A stretch of 64,000 bases of DNA from Glandiceps talaboti (GCF_964340395.1 NC_135557.1:20871225-20935224); one strand, 5' to 3'. Positions 40,883 to 54,490 are shown, counted from the first letter of the stretch. Notes: generated by a model from the letters alone, not told the origin. Numbers and translations: made by a program.

Positions 40883-42141
40883 GAGAGGGGGGAGGGGGAG
40901 AGGGGGAGAGGGAATGAGGAGGGCAGATATTTGCCTGCTAGTGTTGATGTTTGCTTGCTAGTTGGGCCTCAGTGGAGAATATCAAAGGATTAAAACTGAT
41001 GTAATGAATGTTCACGACATGTAGGTTCTTTAACGTTTGTTTGTATCTCTACTGGTTTATCGGTTATTTCTATGACATGCTTATTAGGGAGTGAAGTTTT
41101 ATTTCGCTAAATACAAGTGTATTGTTCTGTCAGTAAATTAGACTGGATTTTAAGCTTGGCATGTGTTTTTTTTTTCAAATTTACTGAACCTCACTTTTCA
41201 AACATGGTGTGTATTAATTAGACATTTAACCTTAAAACATGTGAAAGGGAGCTTGGTGATAGTCCTATATGCCTTAGTGTTTTTGGACTAAACTATAGAA
41301 CATTTCCATTAGTATAATCTTTGTGATAGACCATCAATTCAATATTCCTTACATTTCGTGAACAGCACTATAGAACTTTCCCACTATACTCTTTGGGATC
41401 AACCGTCACTTCAATATTCCTTACTAACAGTTCGTGGACTATGCTATATAACTTTCAAATTATACTCCATCGGATAAACAACCCATCACTATCCGTTACG
41501 ATATACCACTGGTTCAATTTTCCATTTTACTCTTTACGATATACCACTGGTTCAAATACACCACAGGTGTCAACAGCTGGCACTTGTTTGTTTGTCACTT
41601 CATTGAGGCGATCATAAATTTGGTTCATTTGGGTATAGCTCTAAGTCATGTGCTTCAGTAGAACGATATAACGATCTAATATCATTCATTTACACCACAT
41701 ATATATCAATCAAGTTAAACGTAGACCCAACATGGTGATGGGATAGCTGTACATGCTAATTGTAATTGGATACTTTTCTGTAGTGGGCATCACAGTTAGC
41801 TTTACCTTGTTGGAACAACATTACAATTCTATAGGCCAATGCTTCTACACCCCTTGGCTAATGGTATATTGAGTTCACTTCTACAATTCGGCTACTAGAC
41901 AAATAGCTGTACCCGTTGCTGTAATCAGTTGAGTCCACGACAAAGTAGACATTGGCAAATTGTATGATACAGAATCTTGCTCTCCTGTCAACATGATGAT
42001 TAATAGAAGCATGTAGCACATTGTTTGGAAATCTACTGTGTTCACATTGATATTGACTAGTGTATGACTTCAACTTTTACTTGTTTCCATTCCTAATATA
42101 ATGCACTATAATATCATTGACTAATATTCGAGAATATATTT

Positions 42142-42262
42142 CAGAGAGAGAGAGGGGGGGGAGGGAGGGAGGGAGGTGGGAGGGAGGGAGGGAGGGAGGG
42201 ATGGAGAAAGGAAGAGCGAGAAAGAGAAAGAGAGAGGGGGAGAGGGAGAGAGGGAATGAGGA
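42142..42262. repeat. (GA)n/(GGGA)n purine tract
   Basis: Purine-only stretch at the equivalent place in the next repeat unit; the tract at 40835-40905 is a third copy. Confidence 0.9.
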
Positions 42263-44139
42263 GGGTTGGTTTTTGCCTGCTAGTGTTGATGTTTGCTTGC
42301 TAGTTGGGCCTCAGTGGAGAATATCAATGGATTAAAACTGGTGTCATGAATATTTACGACATGTAGGTTCTTTAACGTTTGTTTGTATCTCTACTGGTTT
42401 ATCGGTTATTTCTATGACGTGCTTAGGGAGTAAAGTTTTATTTCGCTAAATGGAAGTGTATTGTTCTGTCAGTAAATTGGACTGAATTTTAAGCTTGGCA
42501 TGTGTGTTTTTTTCAAATTTAATGACCCTCATTTTACAAACATGGTGTGTATTAATTTTAAATTTAACCTTAAAACATGTGAAAGGAAGCTTGGTGATAG
42601 TCCTACATGCCTAAAGGTTTTTGAACTGAACTATAGAACATTTCCATTAGTATAATCTTTGTAATAGACCATCAATTCAATATTCCTTACATTTCCCGGA
42701 CAGCACTATAGAACTTTTCCACTATACTATACTCTTTGGGATAAACCGTCAACTCAATTTTCCTTACTTACATTTCGTGGACTATGCTATATAACTTACA
42801 AATTATACTCCATGGGATAAACCACCAATCATTATCCCTTACATGTTACGACCTGCACTATAGCATTGTTCCATTTTACTCTTTACGATATACCACTGGT
42901 TCAAATACACTACAGGTGTCAACAGCTGGCACTTGTTTGTTTGTCACTTAGTTAGTGTTGCAACTTTTACTGTTTAGAATTTCTATATGCACTAGGGGCA
43001 ACTGGAATGTGTATTTGAAAGTGTTTTGTTAGGTACAATAACTTTCTAGTAAGTTTGTACACCGTACACAGTATTGCATAACCTGTGGGAAACACATTTG
43101 TTGTAGCTGTATACATATTTTACACTGCCCTCTAGTTAATTTGCTTTAAGAGTAACGTTGTAACATTCCAGTGTCTGTGGGGTGAGACTAGCATTATCCT
43201 ATTTTTATGACTCCCATTACCTAATAACCAACCTGTATAAAAATCGTATATGTATGGTAATAAACTACATATATTGAACATATATATGTACTGATTACAT
43301 GATGAATAAAATCTAATTGATTTTTAGGTCCGTACCCACAACTAAACGCCCTCGACGGCGATCATCATTGCAACCTGTTTGTGTACTACTTGTGGATAAT
43401 ATCACCCCTGATCAAATTATAAAATGTTGTATGTTGTGGTTGTCTTATCGAAAAATATACTCCAGTTATAATTACAACGAGTGCAGTTTTAAAATATTGA
43501 CAAATTTAAAACCAAAGTGTCACTACATCACCTATGGATAACATTGACCACTAATCAACAATTACAACGTCCTTTAGAATTGACCAGTCATTAGTGAATA
43601 TTTCTTTTGTTAGTTGATGAAAGAAAATGTCCCGGTTGCAGCTAGTACAGGTTCAACTAATAATAAAATCTACATAATGTAAACACATTTCTTAAAGTGA
43701 GAGTTTTAATAAAGACCAGGAGGAACTAGCTAGAGAAAAACTACCACCCACCTCGATTTGGGGTGTACTTGGATAACCATACATCTTGGTCTGTTTCAAC
43801 TATTCCTAGGTGATCTAGCTGGAGCGAGAGTGCGCGCGCACAAAAGAGAAACAGAGAGTGTCCACTACTGCTGACTTCAGCTTGTTTGTTCAGCCTCAGC
43901 CGAGAATGTAAATTGATTGAGACTGGTGTCCTGCTGGTTTTTCGATTGTCATTTCCATGACGTGCTTAGGGGTAAAGTGCTATTTCAGTTAACGAAAATT
44001 GATTGTTTTGACAGTCAAAGGGACAGAAATATAACCTTAAAAATACATGTTTTCCAGATTTACTAACCCTCACTTTTGAAACATGTTTATTTTTATCCTT
44101 AAGCTATGAAATTTTGGCCTTACTACCCGTACCTATCCC

Positions 44140-44190
44140 CGTTAGTTACCTACAAGATAGTACCTATGGTTTGTAACCCCCCCCCCCACT

Positions 44191-44252
<62 letters not shown>

Positions 44253-47200
44253 TTGCACTTGAAGTCAATGTTTATCAGTGATAGGTTTGCGTTCACTTCG
44301 GTTCTATCTACTGTGAGGTTTCCTCCCTTGACCATGTCGTACTCGGAGTACAGTCAACACACGCATTATTCACGCAGAGGGGGGGGGGGGGGGCTGAGGC
44401 TTAGTTATGTTTACGAAAACACACAAAACAAAACAAAAACAAAAAAATGTAAATACTGACAAACATGAACGACATGGTAATTACAAATCAATATTAAAAT
44501 ATTTCTATGCAACAAGAATTCCAATATGTTCTATATGTAAAATGGTCACGTGATACTGTCATACCACCATGAGGGATTGACTGACCCTACTAAATGCGAA
44601 TATAATGTTTTCCAAGGCGCAAATAAATTGCCAATTTCACATTTGATCAGTAACAAGTCATCTTTGCTAGAATAAACATGCTTAGAACTAACATATTTAC
44701 GAAAGATAAATATTTACCCTTACTGGCATGAAAGAATTAACTACAATATTTGTTCATAAAGCTGTTAACACTCGGGCTAGATTTATTCAGCAAACACAGA
44801 TGTACTCTATATGCTCTTCCCTGCCTTTTTCCCTTTAATTATTAAAAGAACTTTTTTTCTCTACTGTAATGTAAATTTTTGTGCGATGGGCTGAGGCATT
44901 AGCATTGTAAATAAAGCAACTAATATTATCCTGATATGTATATGTTCAAATTATTTTTACTTGTCCTCGTGTGTCGACCAAATCGGATTGCTTGTTCTTT
45001 GACGTACCTAGGGAGCACAATTCTACTTTGACGTGCCTAGGGAGTACTATTCTCCTTCAGTAAAGTATAACGAGAATTTAGGATGTATTCGTACACAACA
45101 TATACCTGTAACTAAGTATTCATTGCTTACAAACCATCTGGAAAAGAGGGCTATTCTCAGTTTGACATTGATCAACAACATCCCTCATCCATCACATACA
45201 CAGTCTCTCACAACACGACACGTATTTTCAACCAGAGTCGAGCATTATAAAATAGCGGAAGGAAAAACAAAAATGTTCACGTTAACCGCAAGGCTAGCAG
45301 GGCGAATCAGCCCCAGTTTGCAAGATCATTGATTCCACCAGTCGAAGTTTGAATGATTTAATCCATGTGATAACGGTGGCTAGCGCTATAGCATTTATAG
45401 GTATGTGCGGCCAAGACTGCCTATACAATACCAACCCCTATTTTAGACCCATTTTGATCAAAATAATAATAATAGTACCCCTTTTAAGCCCATACAGGTT
45501 TTATGAAGAGCTCACATTTAGAGGAAAACAACCCAATTCTTATTTTAGACCAAAGAGATAGAAAACATACCCCAAAGGACAGCACATATACCTATAGTCA
45601 AGTATAGGGAGTAAGCCCATACTGCAACAGAATCACGATACTATAGGTGGACGATGCACCATAGGCTAGGTCTGGTTTTCACTCATTAGCAATGGGACGG
45701 CCTACAGCCATGTATGTTTGGAGCATACACATATCTCACTAACGTTGATAGTTGTAGTACTAGTCTGCATCTTTTATATTTCTTGTTGCACAACAGAACA
45801 CTACAATGAATTCCAACGCCAAGATTATCAATTACAAAAATCGTAATAATAACTATACATTTATAATCTTAACTGGCACGACCTCATTGGCTGAAACCTC
45901 GTATGAGATTATCTTGCGATATATCACAGCACCGTACCCTGCGGCAGCCCCCCCCCCCCCCCCCCGAGATTTTGGAAAAAAAAGAAAGAAAAAACTACGT
46001 TTTGAATACATAGCGATGTTATTAAAATCGTTACTTATTTTATGTGACGATTCCTAGCATGTGCGATTTAAATTGATGGTTCACTAAAGTCAAAAAGGTA
46101 TTGTACACTGACTCCTTGCTAATATGTATCTTATATCTCTTTTGTACACTGGCTTAACTTCGAATAAGAATGTGTCCAACTTTTTGCATTGTAGCATATT
46201 AAAAATTCTCTGTGCGAGAAAGTACAGAAAAGTTCGCACATGCACTGTGCATTTTCCGTAATCTTGAAAGTCGTTCAAAGTGAGGTCGCCTGCTGCATGC
46301 AGTAACTCCGAAGATGCGCTCGATCTCATTCAAATCTTGTTCCTTATATCAAAGAAATTACTGATCAAACGGCAGATCCCCTGGAATATTTGGTGGCCCT
46401 GAAAAAACTATTAAACTGGGTACGCAGTTCGACGTTGTCTTTGGTTAAAATGTTGTTTGATATAAGTATCTCATTGCACACTGACACTAGCGTTATTCCG
46501 CAATTCATTTTGAAGTGACAATTTGCTATGGAAAGAATGGCCCTGAATTTGTAAACAGAGCTGTACCTTCGACAACAAAATCCAAACTTCAATTTCCGTT
46601 ATAATGATAATGACAAGGAGAATCCACTGAGTTCACCTTGGGTTCCGACATAAAGGAATTAGTGTCAGCTGCATGTGTTGTCCGGGAAAGACAGGCCTGG
46701 GACAAGTTGCTTGGAGGTAAATACTTGAATGAATGTGACACCTTTTTAAGACTGACTTTGTAACATGTGGCTAAGGTTATTTTCTGCTTGTTAAAATGTG
46801 TAATGAAATCCAGACTGCCACCTCGCCCACGATACAGTACTGCAGTACGCTTGAAAAGATGGCGGCCGAGTATTATATATTCTAATATCATTACGCCCAT
46901 CAAATCAAATTATTCCACAAAAGTGAACCTTCCTCGATCATTACCAGCAGCGGTGATATTGTGTACTTTATCAATAAATTAAAATACAAAACTGAGGCAC
47001 ATATGCATCATTTAATGCTGACAATTAGTAATAATCCCAATTTTACAAGTATTATTTTATCGCAAAGGGATACGCGTCAGCATGGACAGTAGATGTGCAT
47101 TCTGTAATGACGCCATCTCAGTCTTACCGTGTGATTATGTTGTTTATTAGAGAATCGTAAAAAGACCATTAATTTGTGTTTAAAGATAAATGTCTATTTT

Positions 47201-47340
47201 GTGGGCAAGCAGCAAAATATGACGGATTTAAAGTTATTCCAAAAGATTTTCAGACCTATGAATAGATAAATTATTTAATGGGATCTGAAATAAATATTTT
47301 TTCTCTGATATGCAACTTTCGTTATTTATGCTAATTCTTA
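44140..47340. other. Intergenic, no recognisable gene
   Basis: Contains a (CA)n run at 44194-44248 and homopolymer G or C runs at 44381 and 45949. ORFs at 45033-45332, 45349-45561 and around 46090-46903 show no domain, no splice context and no codon pattern I trust. Confidence 0.55.
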
Positions 47341-47349
47341 AAAAATTAT

Positions 47350-47745
47350 TTTAGCCCTGTTCCACCACTTAAGTTTTCATAGAATTTTGACATGTTTTTC
47401 ATCATAAAATCCTTAACAAGAGTCACTGAAATTATTACTGTTGCTAGATTAAACCCTATTTTGACTGGATCATTTTACGCTACAAATGATGGTTTTATAA
47501 TCCCAAGATGGTATTAATTAGGGGGTAACTACCCATCATCAGAGCTATCTATATATATGTTACCTGCATGGCATTTTGCACACACTTTATTTCATGAATG
47601 TACTAATTATAAAAACTATTTTAACCCTATTCCACCACTTCGATTTTCCGAGTTTTTTGACATTTTGGTCAGCATAAAATTGTAAACAAGAGGACCTACA
47701 AAATATTTATGTTGCAATTAGTTCAAGGTCAACCCTTAATTTGAC
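47350..47745. repeat. Two-copy degenerate repeat of about 265 bp
   Basis: TTTTAGCCCTGTTCCACCACTT at 47350 and a close variant at 47618 each lead to TTTTGACAT...CATAAAAT...AACAAGAG, showing a diverged tandem pair. Confidence 0.6.
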
Positions 47746-48949
47746 TGGACTATAATCACGTGATCATTCTAGGGATAACGTTATATTTTTGTCAGACGTT
47801 GATTATCCTCCCTTTTCCTATTTTCTGTTGCCGAAAAACAAGTCTCAGTTTCGTATATTTCTTCTCAAGTTCAGCAAAGTACAAAGTTTACAGCTCACGT
47901 GACTCATTCAGATTTGTCAAATGTACGACTATCCTTGTTTTTTTTGTGTGTTCAGAAGCCAGCCTAAGATTGCCGACTGTACGTCCATCTTTGTTTTGGT
48001 TTGGAAGCCCAAGCTAGAGTTGCCCACTGTATAAATGTTGCGACCTCCATCGTTATTGCCAGGGACCCATTGAGTGTGACATGCGTTACTGTAGTGCTAC
48101 TACAAACATGTCCAAGGAACATTCAATTTACAAATATATAAATGCTGCAGGTACATTGCTACTATAGAAATGTCTCTGAAGGTGGTTTTTTTTTTGGAAC
48201 ACTACAAATACATAACATAATTTATGAAAGCTTTGATTAATAATGTATGATGATATAATGTAAACATTTTAACATTTGATGGCATTCAAAACAAGGCTCT
48301 TAAAAACACCACTGTTGTTAACGATGCTACTACAATTTCACAGCTATATTTGCACGCCTGAATCATAGATACCAAGTTGTTACAGTCATAGTTCTCTATA
48401 AAATACAGGTCTGTCCAGAAGACCTTCAAGCTATGTGTCCACCCCCTGCATCAACATCACTGTGCTACAGTCCCGGTGTGCCTATGCCTCGTCGTGCTCT
48501 GCCAATAGTAATAAAAATAATAATCCCTTTAAAATGGATTGCTTTTCAAGTGTAATATTTGCAAGAATACTACGCATTTGATAAATGTGGCGTGAAAACC
48601 GTAAAACTCTTACCAGCAGGCGAATTCAATAAAATGTAGCATCAAAGCAAATTTCACCACAGGACGTCGAATTATATAACATGTGTTAACTTCATACTTA
48701 CTGGACATCCTATGTGATATAATGCCCCATGTGCCAAATATTACACTGGTACCAAGCTTCCTGGCGGTAAGAATACTTTATAGATTTATAGAAGCAGTGT
48801 TAAAACACATATTTTTAACTGAGTATGTCTGGTTGTATCATATAGACTACATATGCTAAGTGCTCCATCGTAATATTATAACTACAGAACATTACAGAAG
48901 TCCCCTGAATATAACTATATCTGGCTACCTTGTGTGAATATTCCAGAAA

Positions 48950-49205
48950 CATTATACAAATCAACAATGTCCTTGGAACATTACAAGAAACAATGTCCTT
49001 GGAAATGTACAAGAAACAACAATGTTCTTGGAAATGTACAAGAACTAACAATGTCCTTTGAGCATTACAAGAATCAGCAATGTCCTTGGAACATTACACA
49101 AATCAACAAGTCCTTGGAACAACCAAGAATCAACAATGTTCTCGGAACATTACAAGAATCAACAATGTTCTTGGAACATTACAAGAGTCAACAATATCAT
49201 TTTGT
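48950..49205. repeat. Minisatellite, unit about 30-36 bp
   Basis: About seven to eight variants of ACAATGTYCTTGGAACATTACAAGAATC run in tandem, with weaker copies on to about 49370. Open frames across it are repeat-derived. Confidence 0.85.
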
Positions 49206-49984
49206 CAATATTATAGCAATCAGCAATGTCCTTATGAATATCTCTTACGAATATGCCTTATATAAATATCTGTAGAAGATTACAATTATGTCTCTGGAAC
49301 ATGACAACTACTTTGGAATATACAACTGTGTCTTTGGAACATTAATGTCTCTTGAACAATACAGATTAATATATGCACGCCTCTGGCAGTATACAACTAT
49401 GTGAATGTTTATTGTCCATTACAAATATATAAATGTCTCATCTAGTATATATTAATGTAATCATTGGTGAAGTTTCTTGTTTTTAGTATTTAACTCTCGC
49501 TTGCACTGCGCCAACAAATTGGCTTCACCAAGCAAACATCACTACTATACTGAACTCATTGCTAAATAAAGAAATGAATCATTAACAATAGAAAGTGAAC
49601 AATTCCAACGAATAAACCTACATCTGAATATACTAGGTACCTGTACAACAAATGCCACAGTAAAACGTTGAATAGATTGAAATGAGAAGATGAAAATAGA
49701 ACGAACTGAAGGACGTATATGAGAACGATGAATATTTCCCAAATGATATGATAAGCTGGCATTGTTATTATGACAGCAGGTCGTGTCAGCTTTGAAAGGT
49801 GGATGGTTGTATACAACCAAGAACAAAGGGGCATATTGCAAAAGCACCATCTTTTGTACAATTGTAATACTTAGTATACAATAAATTTTGATATGATCAG
49901 TGTGTTGTGTCTTGTTTATATGAATGAGAACGATCTCGTGTCATAGCGTCACAGATTCAGGTAACATACATGATTGTATTTTTC

Positions 49985-50170
49985 AGAGTGTCGCAGAGTC
50001 AAATATCCAGTCTGCAGACAGGACACTGGTTTTCAGATTGTCACTGAGTCACAGACCTAGTCACAGGATATAGTGTGTGTCAGAGTATCACAGAGATATT
50101 CAGCAGACGGGACAATGTTTCAGAGTGTCACAGTCACAAATCCAGTCAGTAGTCAGGACAGTGTTTTTCA
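49985..50170. repeat. Degenerate minisatellite of CAGAGTGTC-type units
   Basis: Phrases TCAGAGTGTCGCAGAGTCA, CAGTC and CAGACAGGACA recur three to four times at about 60 bp spacing. Confidence 0.6.
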
Positions 50171-50419
50171 GACTCACTCTTCTATTCAACAATCATTTTA
50201 CAGTAAATATTCATTTCATGAAACCGTATGTAGTAACAACACTGCTGCCAACTTTTTAATAGGATCGTATCAGTGTTTTGCGAAGGTCGTAAACTGGTAA
50301 TAGTTAGCGGAGTTGCCGAATCATATATATAACTCGGTGAGTATCAATCTGCTAAGACAGTGCTCTATACCGCAGTGGCAGAGCGTAATAGTTTTGGTAG
50401 TACTGGAACTCTTTCTTGG

Positions 50420-50460
50420 GTGTAACTCGGAGTTTCACGCATATTGCGATCATCAGACAC
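50420..50460 (-). ncRNA. Hammerhead ribozyme motif, mirror copy
   Basis: Reverse-complement twin of 50484-50524 in the left palindrome arm, with the same core and stems. Confidence 0.7.
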
Positions 50461-50483
50461 TCTTATACAATCAGATCATCAGA

Positions 50484-50524
50484 GTGTCTGATGATCGCAA
50501 TATGCGTGAAACTCCGAGTTACAC
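50484..50524 (+). ncRNA. Hammerhead ribozyme motif
   Basis: GTGT/ACAC stem I, CTGATGA (50488-50494), U-CGC-AATAT-GCG-U stem II, GAA (50508-50510), ACT-CCG-AGT stem III and cleavage-site T at 50520. Confidence 0.72.
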
Positions 50525-50550
50525 CCAAGAAAGAGTTCCAGTACTACCAA

Positions 50551-50642
<92 letters not shown>

Positions 50643-50833
50643 CACAGACAAGCTCAAGTAAGAAACTTGTCTTTGTTCAAGACTATTGTTTAGTCTGTTG
50701 GCCCTACCATTTCGTATGTCACTATAGGTATTTGTACTTTCTCGGGAAATATATTTCAATTCATTTCAATTTGAATTGTAATAAATCATGTGTTACATAA
50801 TAATAATAATTTTTACTAAACTCTGCATGCTAG

Positions 50834-52273
50834 GTAAATTGGAGACAAGCGGAACTATACACTTCAAACACCATGGAGGCAAACCATGTAATATAGGCTG
50901 CTTCACGATGTTTTCCGAGAAGTTGTTTACAGAATTACAAGAACCGGACAAATATCGCCCTCTAGTGACAGAGTTTATTGATTACCCATACGCAGCTGTA
51001 TGTCTCACACTAATGACAGATTATGCACTCAAATTACAGCTGGATCGAGACAAAATTGGGTTAAACGAAGAGGCTGTCAAAAACACCCAAACAGGTGATA
51101 TTTCACGTCTTTCTACTATAATGCAAGACTATGACGGTACTGATCTTATTACGACGCTACATTACATAATTTATAATGGTCAAGTAGTAATTACGAGTCG
51201 AATCGAAGGGAATAAAGACGTAGATAATTTTTACTGTACGTGTATTTCTATATGCTTAGGGGATCTAAATTCATTTTCACCAAGCTTGTAACATACAACC
51301 TCTCTAATGCAAATGTGTAAAGAATGGTCAATCTGGCTTTAACGTCCCGGGTTAACGTCTACTGTACACTGGGACGATGTATTATGGGAAATAGACAGTG
51401 TTCGGCAGTTCTTTTCATCACAGCAGGTCAAAGTAGTATGTGCTCGCTCGTCGTTTCAAGAGGTCTGAAGCTTCGAACTTGGGATATTTCCAAGAATTCC
51501 TTGCCCAATGTATGACAGGGCTCTTTTCTGCCAGATTAGTCCGTGTCATTTTGCTAGAGGTAGTAATGTCACGTGTTGCAGGGTTGATGGGGATGACTTT
51601 TTTAAAGCATAAACAATTAACGTCAAAGATGAAATCAGCCAGGTATTTTTTCCCCTTTCATGGTGACCAAGTACACGTAGGCTTATATACTTTATTCCTC
51701 TCTGCATTCCGTTGCTACAGTAACTGTACAGACCTTCAGACAACCAACACACTCAAGTTATTCCACCTTTCAGGTTGATATTCAAGTAGACTTGGACTTA
51801 GTCGCTAGACTCTCTTACACTCCTCGGAGCTTCGCATCGCTAGAATTGTTATTTTTTTTGTATGTACTGATATCTACTGCATAATTGTACTCGAATATCC
51901 TTGTACTGTGCGCCCTCATCAATCACATAGGGCTAACCGTTCGTTGCTGTGTGACTGCGACGCTCCGTGTTATCGTGAAGTCCGGGGCTCCGAGGACTGT
52001 AAGACAGACGGACTTAGTCCCGTGTTTGTTATCTACACGTCACGTTATTATTTCAAGTCCTCTGTTTGTTATCTACACGTCACATTATTATTTCAAAGAA
52101 TCCAATTCACGTTATATCTTACAGGTGGACTCTTACATGATCCCCCCAGTGACGTAGAACAACAGTTAACTAAATTGATCTCATCATGCGTCACTGAAAA
52201 GGTCAGAGGTGAAAGGTTAGATGCAGTAAATGACCTGAGGCAGTTACTGGAAAGGTCGCTGGGAAAACGTTAG
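50834..52273 (+). CDS. Duplicate of DIPK2 terminal exons (exons 4' and 5')
   Basis: Exon 4' (50834-51094, extending if a later donor is used) and exon 5' (52125-52273) copy the last exons of the gene downstream. Frames and splice sites are intact: GCTAG acceptor, ACAG|GTGATA donor, CTTACAG acceptor, TAG stop. Exon 5' encodes the family's C-terminal GGLLHDPPSD block. I find no counterparts of exons 1-3 in the 12 kb upstream, so a whole gene is not evident. It may be a partial gene, or use upstream exons I cannot recognise. AATAAA at 52437-52442 is retained. Confidence 0.75.
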
Positions 52274-52279
52274 ACGAAG

Positions 52280-53860
52280 TGATGTTGGCATATAATGACT
52301 ATCACAGAATCCAGGCTTCCAACACCATATAACTGTAAATGTCGTTTATCGTTTATCGTTTACTTGAGTACACTTAACAAAACCCTGGGGAGTTGTTAAT
52401 GGTACAAAACATAAAAGGAAAATAATAACAAAACTAATAAACTATGTAAAAGAAGCATTACATAACATAATAAAACTAATGAATTACACAAGCTATTCAA
52501 TGTAAAGAAAGAGAAAAATAATGTCTGGTAATTAGATAGATTTATGGAGATGTATATTTGATTATGTGTATATTACAATTATTTTGTAGTGCTTTTTGTA
52601 TATTGCTTAAATTTGATATACTTGCCAAGTGCAATAATAAGATTGGTGTTGTTCATTGTTTCTTTAAATTTTTGTTCTTCTGGTAAGTTTTTAAAATTAT
52701 CAATATATATATATCAGCATCACTAAATAGGTCTTACTTGTGTAAATCATAAATGGGACATTGTAGAACAAAGTGTTTTTTCGTCTTCTATTTGTCATGG
52801 TTTGGACTTGTCGGGTATTGCATAAAATACCAACTTACACGAAGTCTGTATTCAGACGTGAATTATTCTTAGTTTCATTCTTTAAAACACTTCATTTTAT
52901 TTATTACTTTTTGTTTGCTCACATAATGAAATAAAATTCTGAAATACATATATACGTTGACGTTAGATACCTTATTTACATAATACGTGATAGAGGGCGC
53001 TATACTCTAGACGAATACAATATACATTGACCTAGAACTAAAAGTTGTTTTAAAACACTATTATTATTTTTGAAGTATTTTCACTTGTAAGGTCTATGTT
53101 TGCAAAGAGGTAACCAAAACTTGACGATTATATGATGAAAAAATTATCACATTTGCTAAGAAAATAAAAACCCTGATCAAAAGTGCTGAGTTTGGAATAT
53201 TGATTGGTCGCTATATCATGGCTCGAAATAGAATTAAAAGCCCCCTCCCCCACCCACCCCCGCATTAGCCACTAACTCGTCGGGAAAAATCCCTTAGCAA
53301 GCGATGAATCATCATCACGTGTTACTGTTTGTTTATAAACATTGGTCTAGCGTGTCTGTGACGCACTAGATATTGGTGACTGGATTGAGAAGTAAGAAGT
53401 AACTTTTGAATAGTGAGGTAAGATTCATTAAGCTTAATTCATACTGTCAGTCACTCTATGTACGATTATCAACTCTTTACATTCATACATTCATCATCAA
53501 ATAGTTACCAGAGCCTGATACAACACACATTCGACAAAAATGTACGAAAAATAACATACCGTTTGGTCAAAGGGGGAAGGGTATATTGTAAGGATGTGCA
53601 CACGTGTGTCTAACTGGCATCTAGTCCTGCTTGCAGATGGGATGCCGGTCGGTATTCGGATTTCACGCTCTTCACCTACGTCTATGACTTGTGTGATTGT
53701 GTCGCAATTGATACTATGTTTCGTATCGGCTCATTCATCATTTGTACTGGTCCTTCGTAGGGGCTAATAAATTGCTAATTCCTGTGAATGTTTATTTCTA
53801 CACAGTTTGTAATAACTGAGGTATGTTGTCTGACATATAACTAATACATAGTCTCGGTTA
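52280..53860. other. 3' flank of the duplicated exons
   Basis: No ORF of note. It carries AATAAA signals, short TA runs and sequence shared with 62330-64000. Confidence 0.6.
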
Positions 53861-53906
53861 CACAGACTCGCCTTCAGTCGGGATAACCGAAATTTACATG
53901 AATGCA

Positions 53907-54076
53907 CACACATACATACATACATACATACATACATACATACATACACATACATACATACATACATACATACATACATACATACATACATACATACATA
54001 CATACACATACATATACATACATACATATACATACATACATACATACATACATACATACGTACGTACGTACGTACA
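53907..54076. repeat. (CATA)n-(CGTA)n microsatellite
   Basis: Tetramers interrupted by ACAC, ending in a CGTA block. Confidence 0.97.
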
Positions 54077-54490
54077 AGTTTGAACTATTTCAAAGTTTCA
54101 ACTGTACGTCATGATTTAACCACTACTGACATTGTGCTATGATAGTGAAGGGTTAATATTTGTCTTTACTATCACTCTTATAACCTGTTAATGTCTTAAA
54201 ATGGATTTCGTCACTTAAGTTTAGGGGATAAAAAATAATTAAAAAAATAAAATATAACAAAAGATAAAAAAAAAATGCATTGCCAATTCACCTGGTAGAG
54301 TGTAATTACATTATTTTACATTTATAGAACTGTTTGCAATGTTACTGATACAAACAATGGATATAACAACTGATAGAATATTGAGACCCCCTGTGCGAAT
54401 AGTCTGGCGTATGACAAGAATACCACTTTTAGTAAATAAGGCTTTCTTTATGGTTTCAAAGCCGTGGTCGAATGCTACTTCTTCTTCCGG

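Larger units (their letters stand above)
38600..44130. repeat. Degenerate tandem array of about 1.2-1.7 kb units
   Basis: Phrases recur in the same order: TTTACACCACATAT...AAGTTGA (38739, 40324, 41691), a (GA)n run (39631, 40836, 42142, short at 43846), GTATCTCTACTGGTTTATCGG (41044, 42384) with weaker copies at 39855 and 43938, and a group of CAATATYCCTTACATTTC...ACTATAGAAC lines. Spacing is about 1.2, 1.3 and 1.7 kb. No ORF persists between units. It is a large satellite-like or nested repeat family in the intergenic region. Confidence 0.7.
50325..50555. mobile_element. Retrozyme-like element with palindromic hammerheads
   Basis: Begins with TATATAACTCGGTGAGTATC, a tRNA-like part (CGCAGTGGCAGAGCG near 50372) and GGTAGTACTGGAACTC. 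Then come two arms (50390-50462 and 50481-50555) that are reverse complements, each with a hammerhead. A (TA)n tract follows at 50556-50638. It is the same family as 16471-16765. It directly abuts the upstream edge of the DIPK2 exon duplication. Confidence 0.75.
50549..53866. repeat. Direct duplication, upstream copy
   Basis: Matches 60541-64000 in the same orientation with an offset of 10.0 kb. It includes a (TA)n tract, the last two DIPK2 exons, their intron, 3' sequence and further downstream sequence. Homology on the left starts in CAAAACTATATA; on the right it fades near TCTCGG at 53866, close to the window's end in the other copy. Confidence 0.92.

Noticed and set aside
41393-41617. ORFs in the 38.6-44.1 kb array as exons of a repeated gene
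   Set aside because: The frames are not kept from unit to unit and contain stop codons at shared positions.
43317-43541. Search for DIPK2 exons 1-3 upstream of the duplicated terminal exons
   Set aside because: None of the plus-strand frames between 38 and 50.8 kb shows the CPAC, TDISSENFG or WLDLED blocks.
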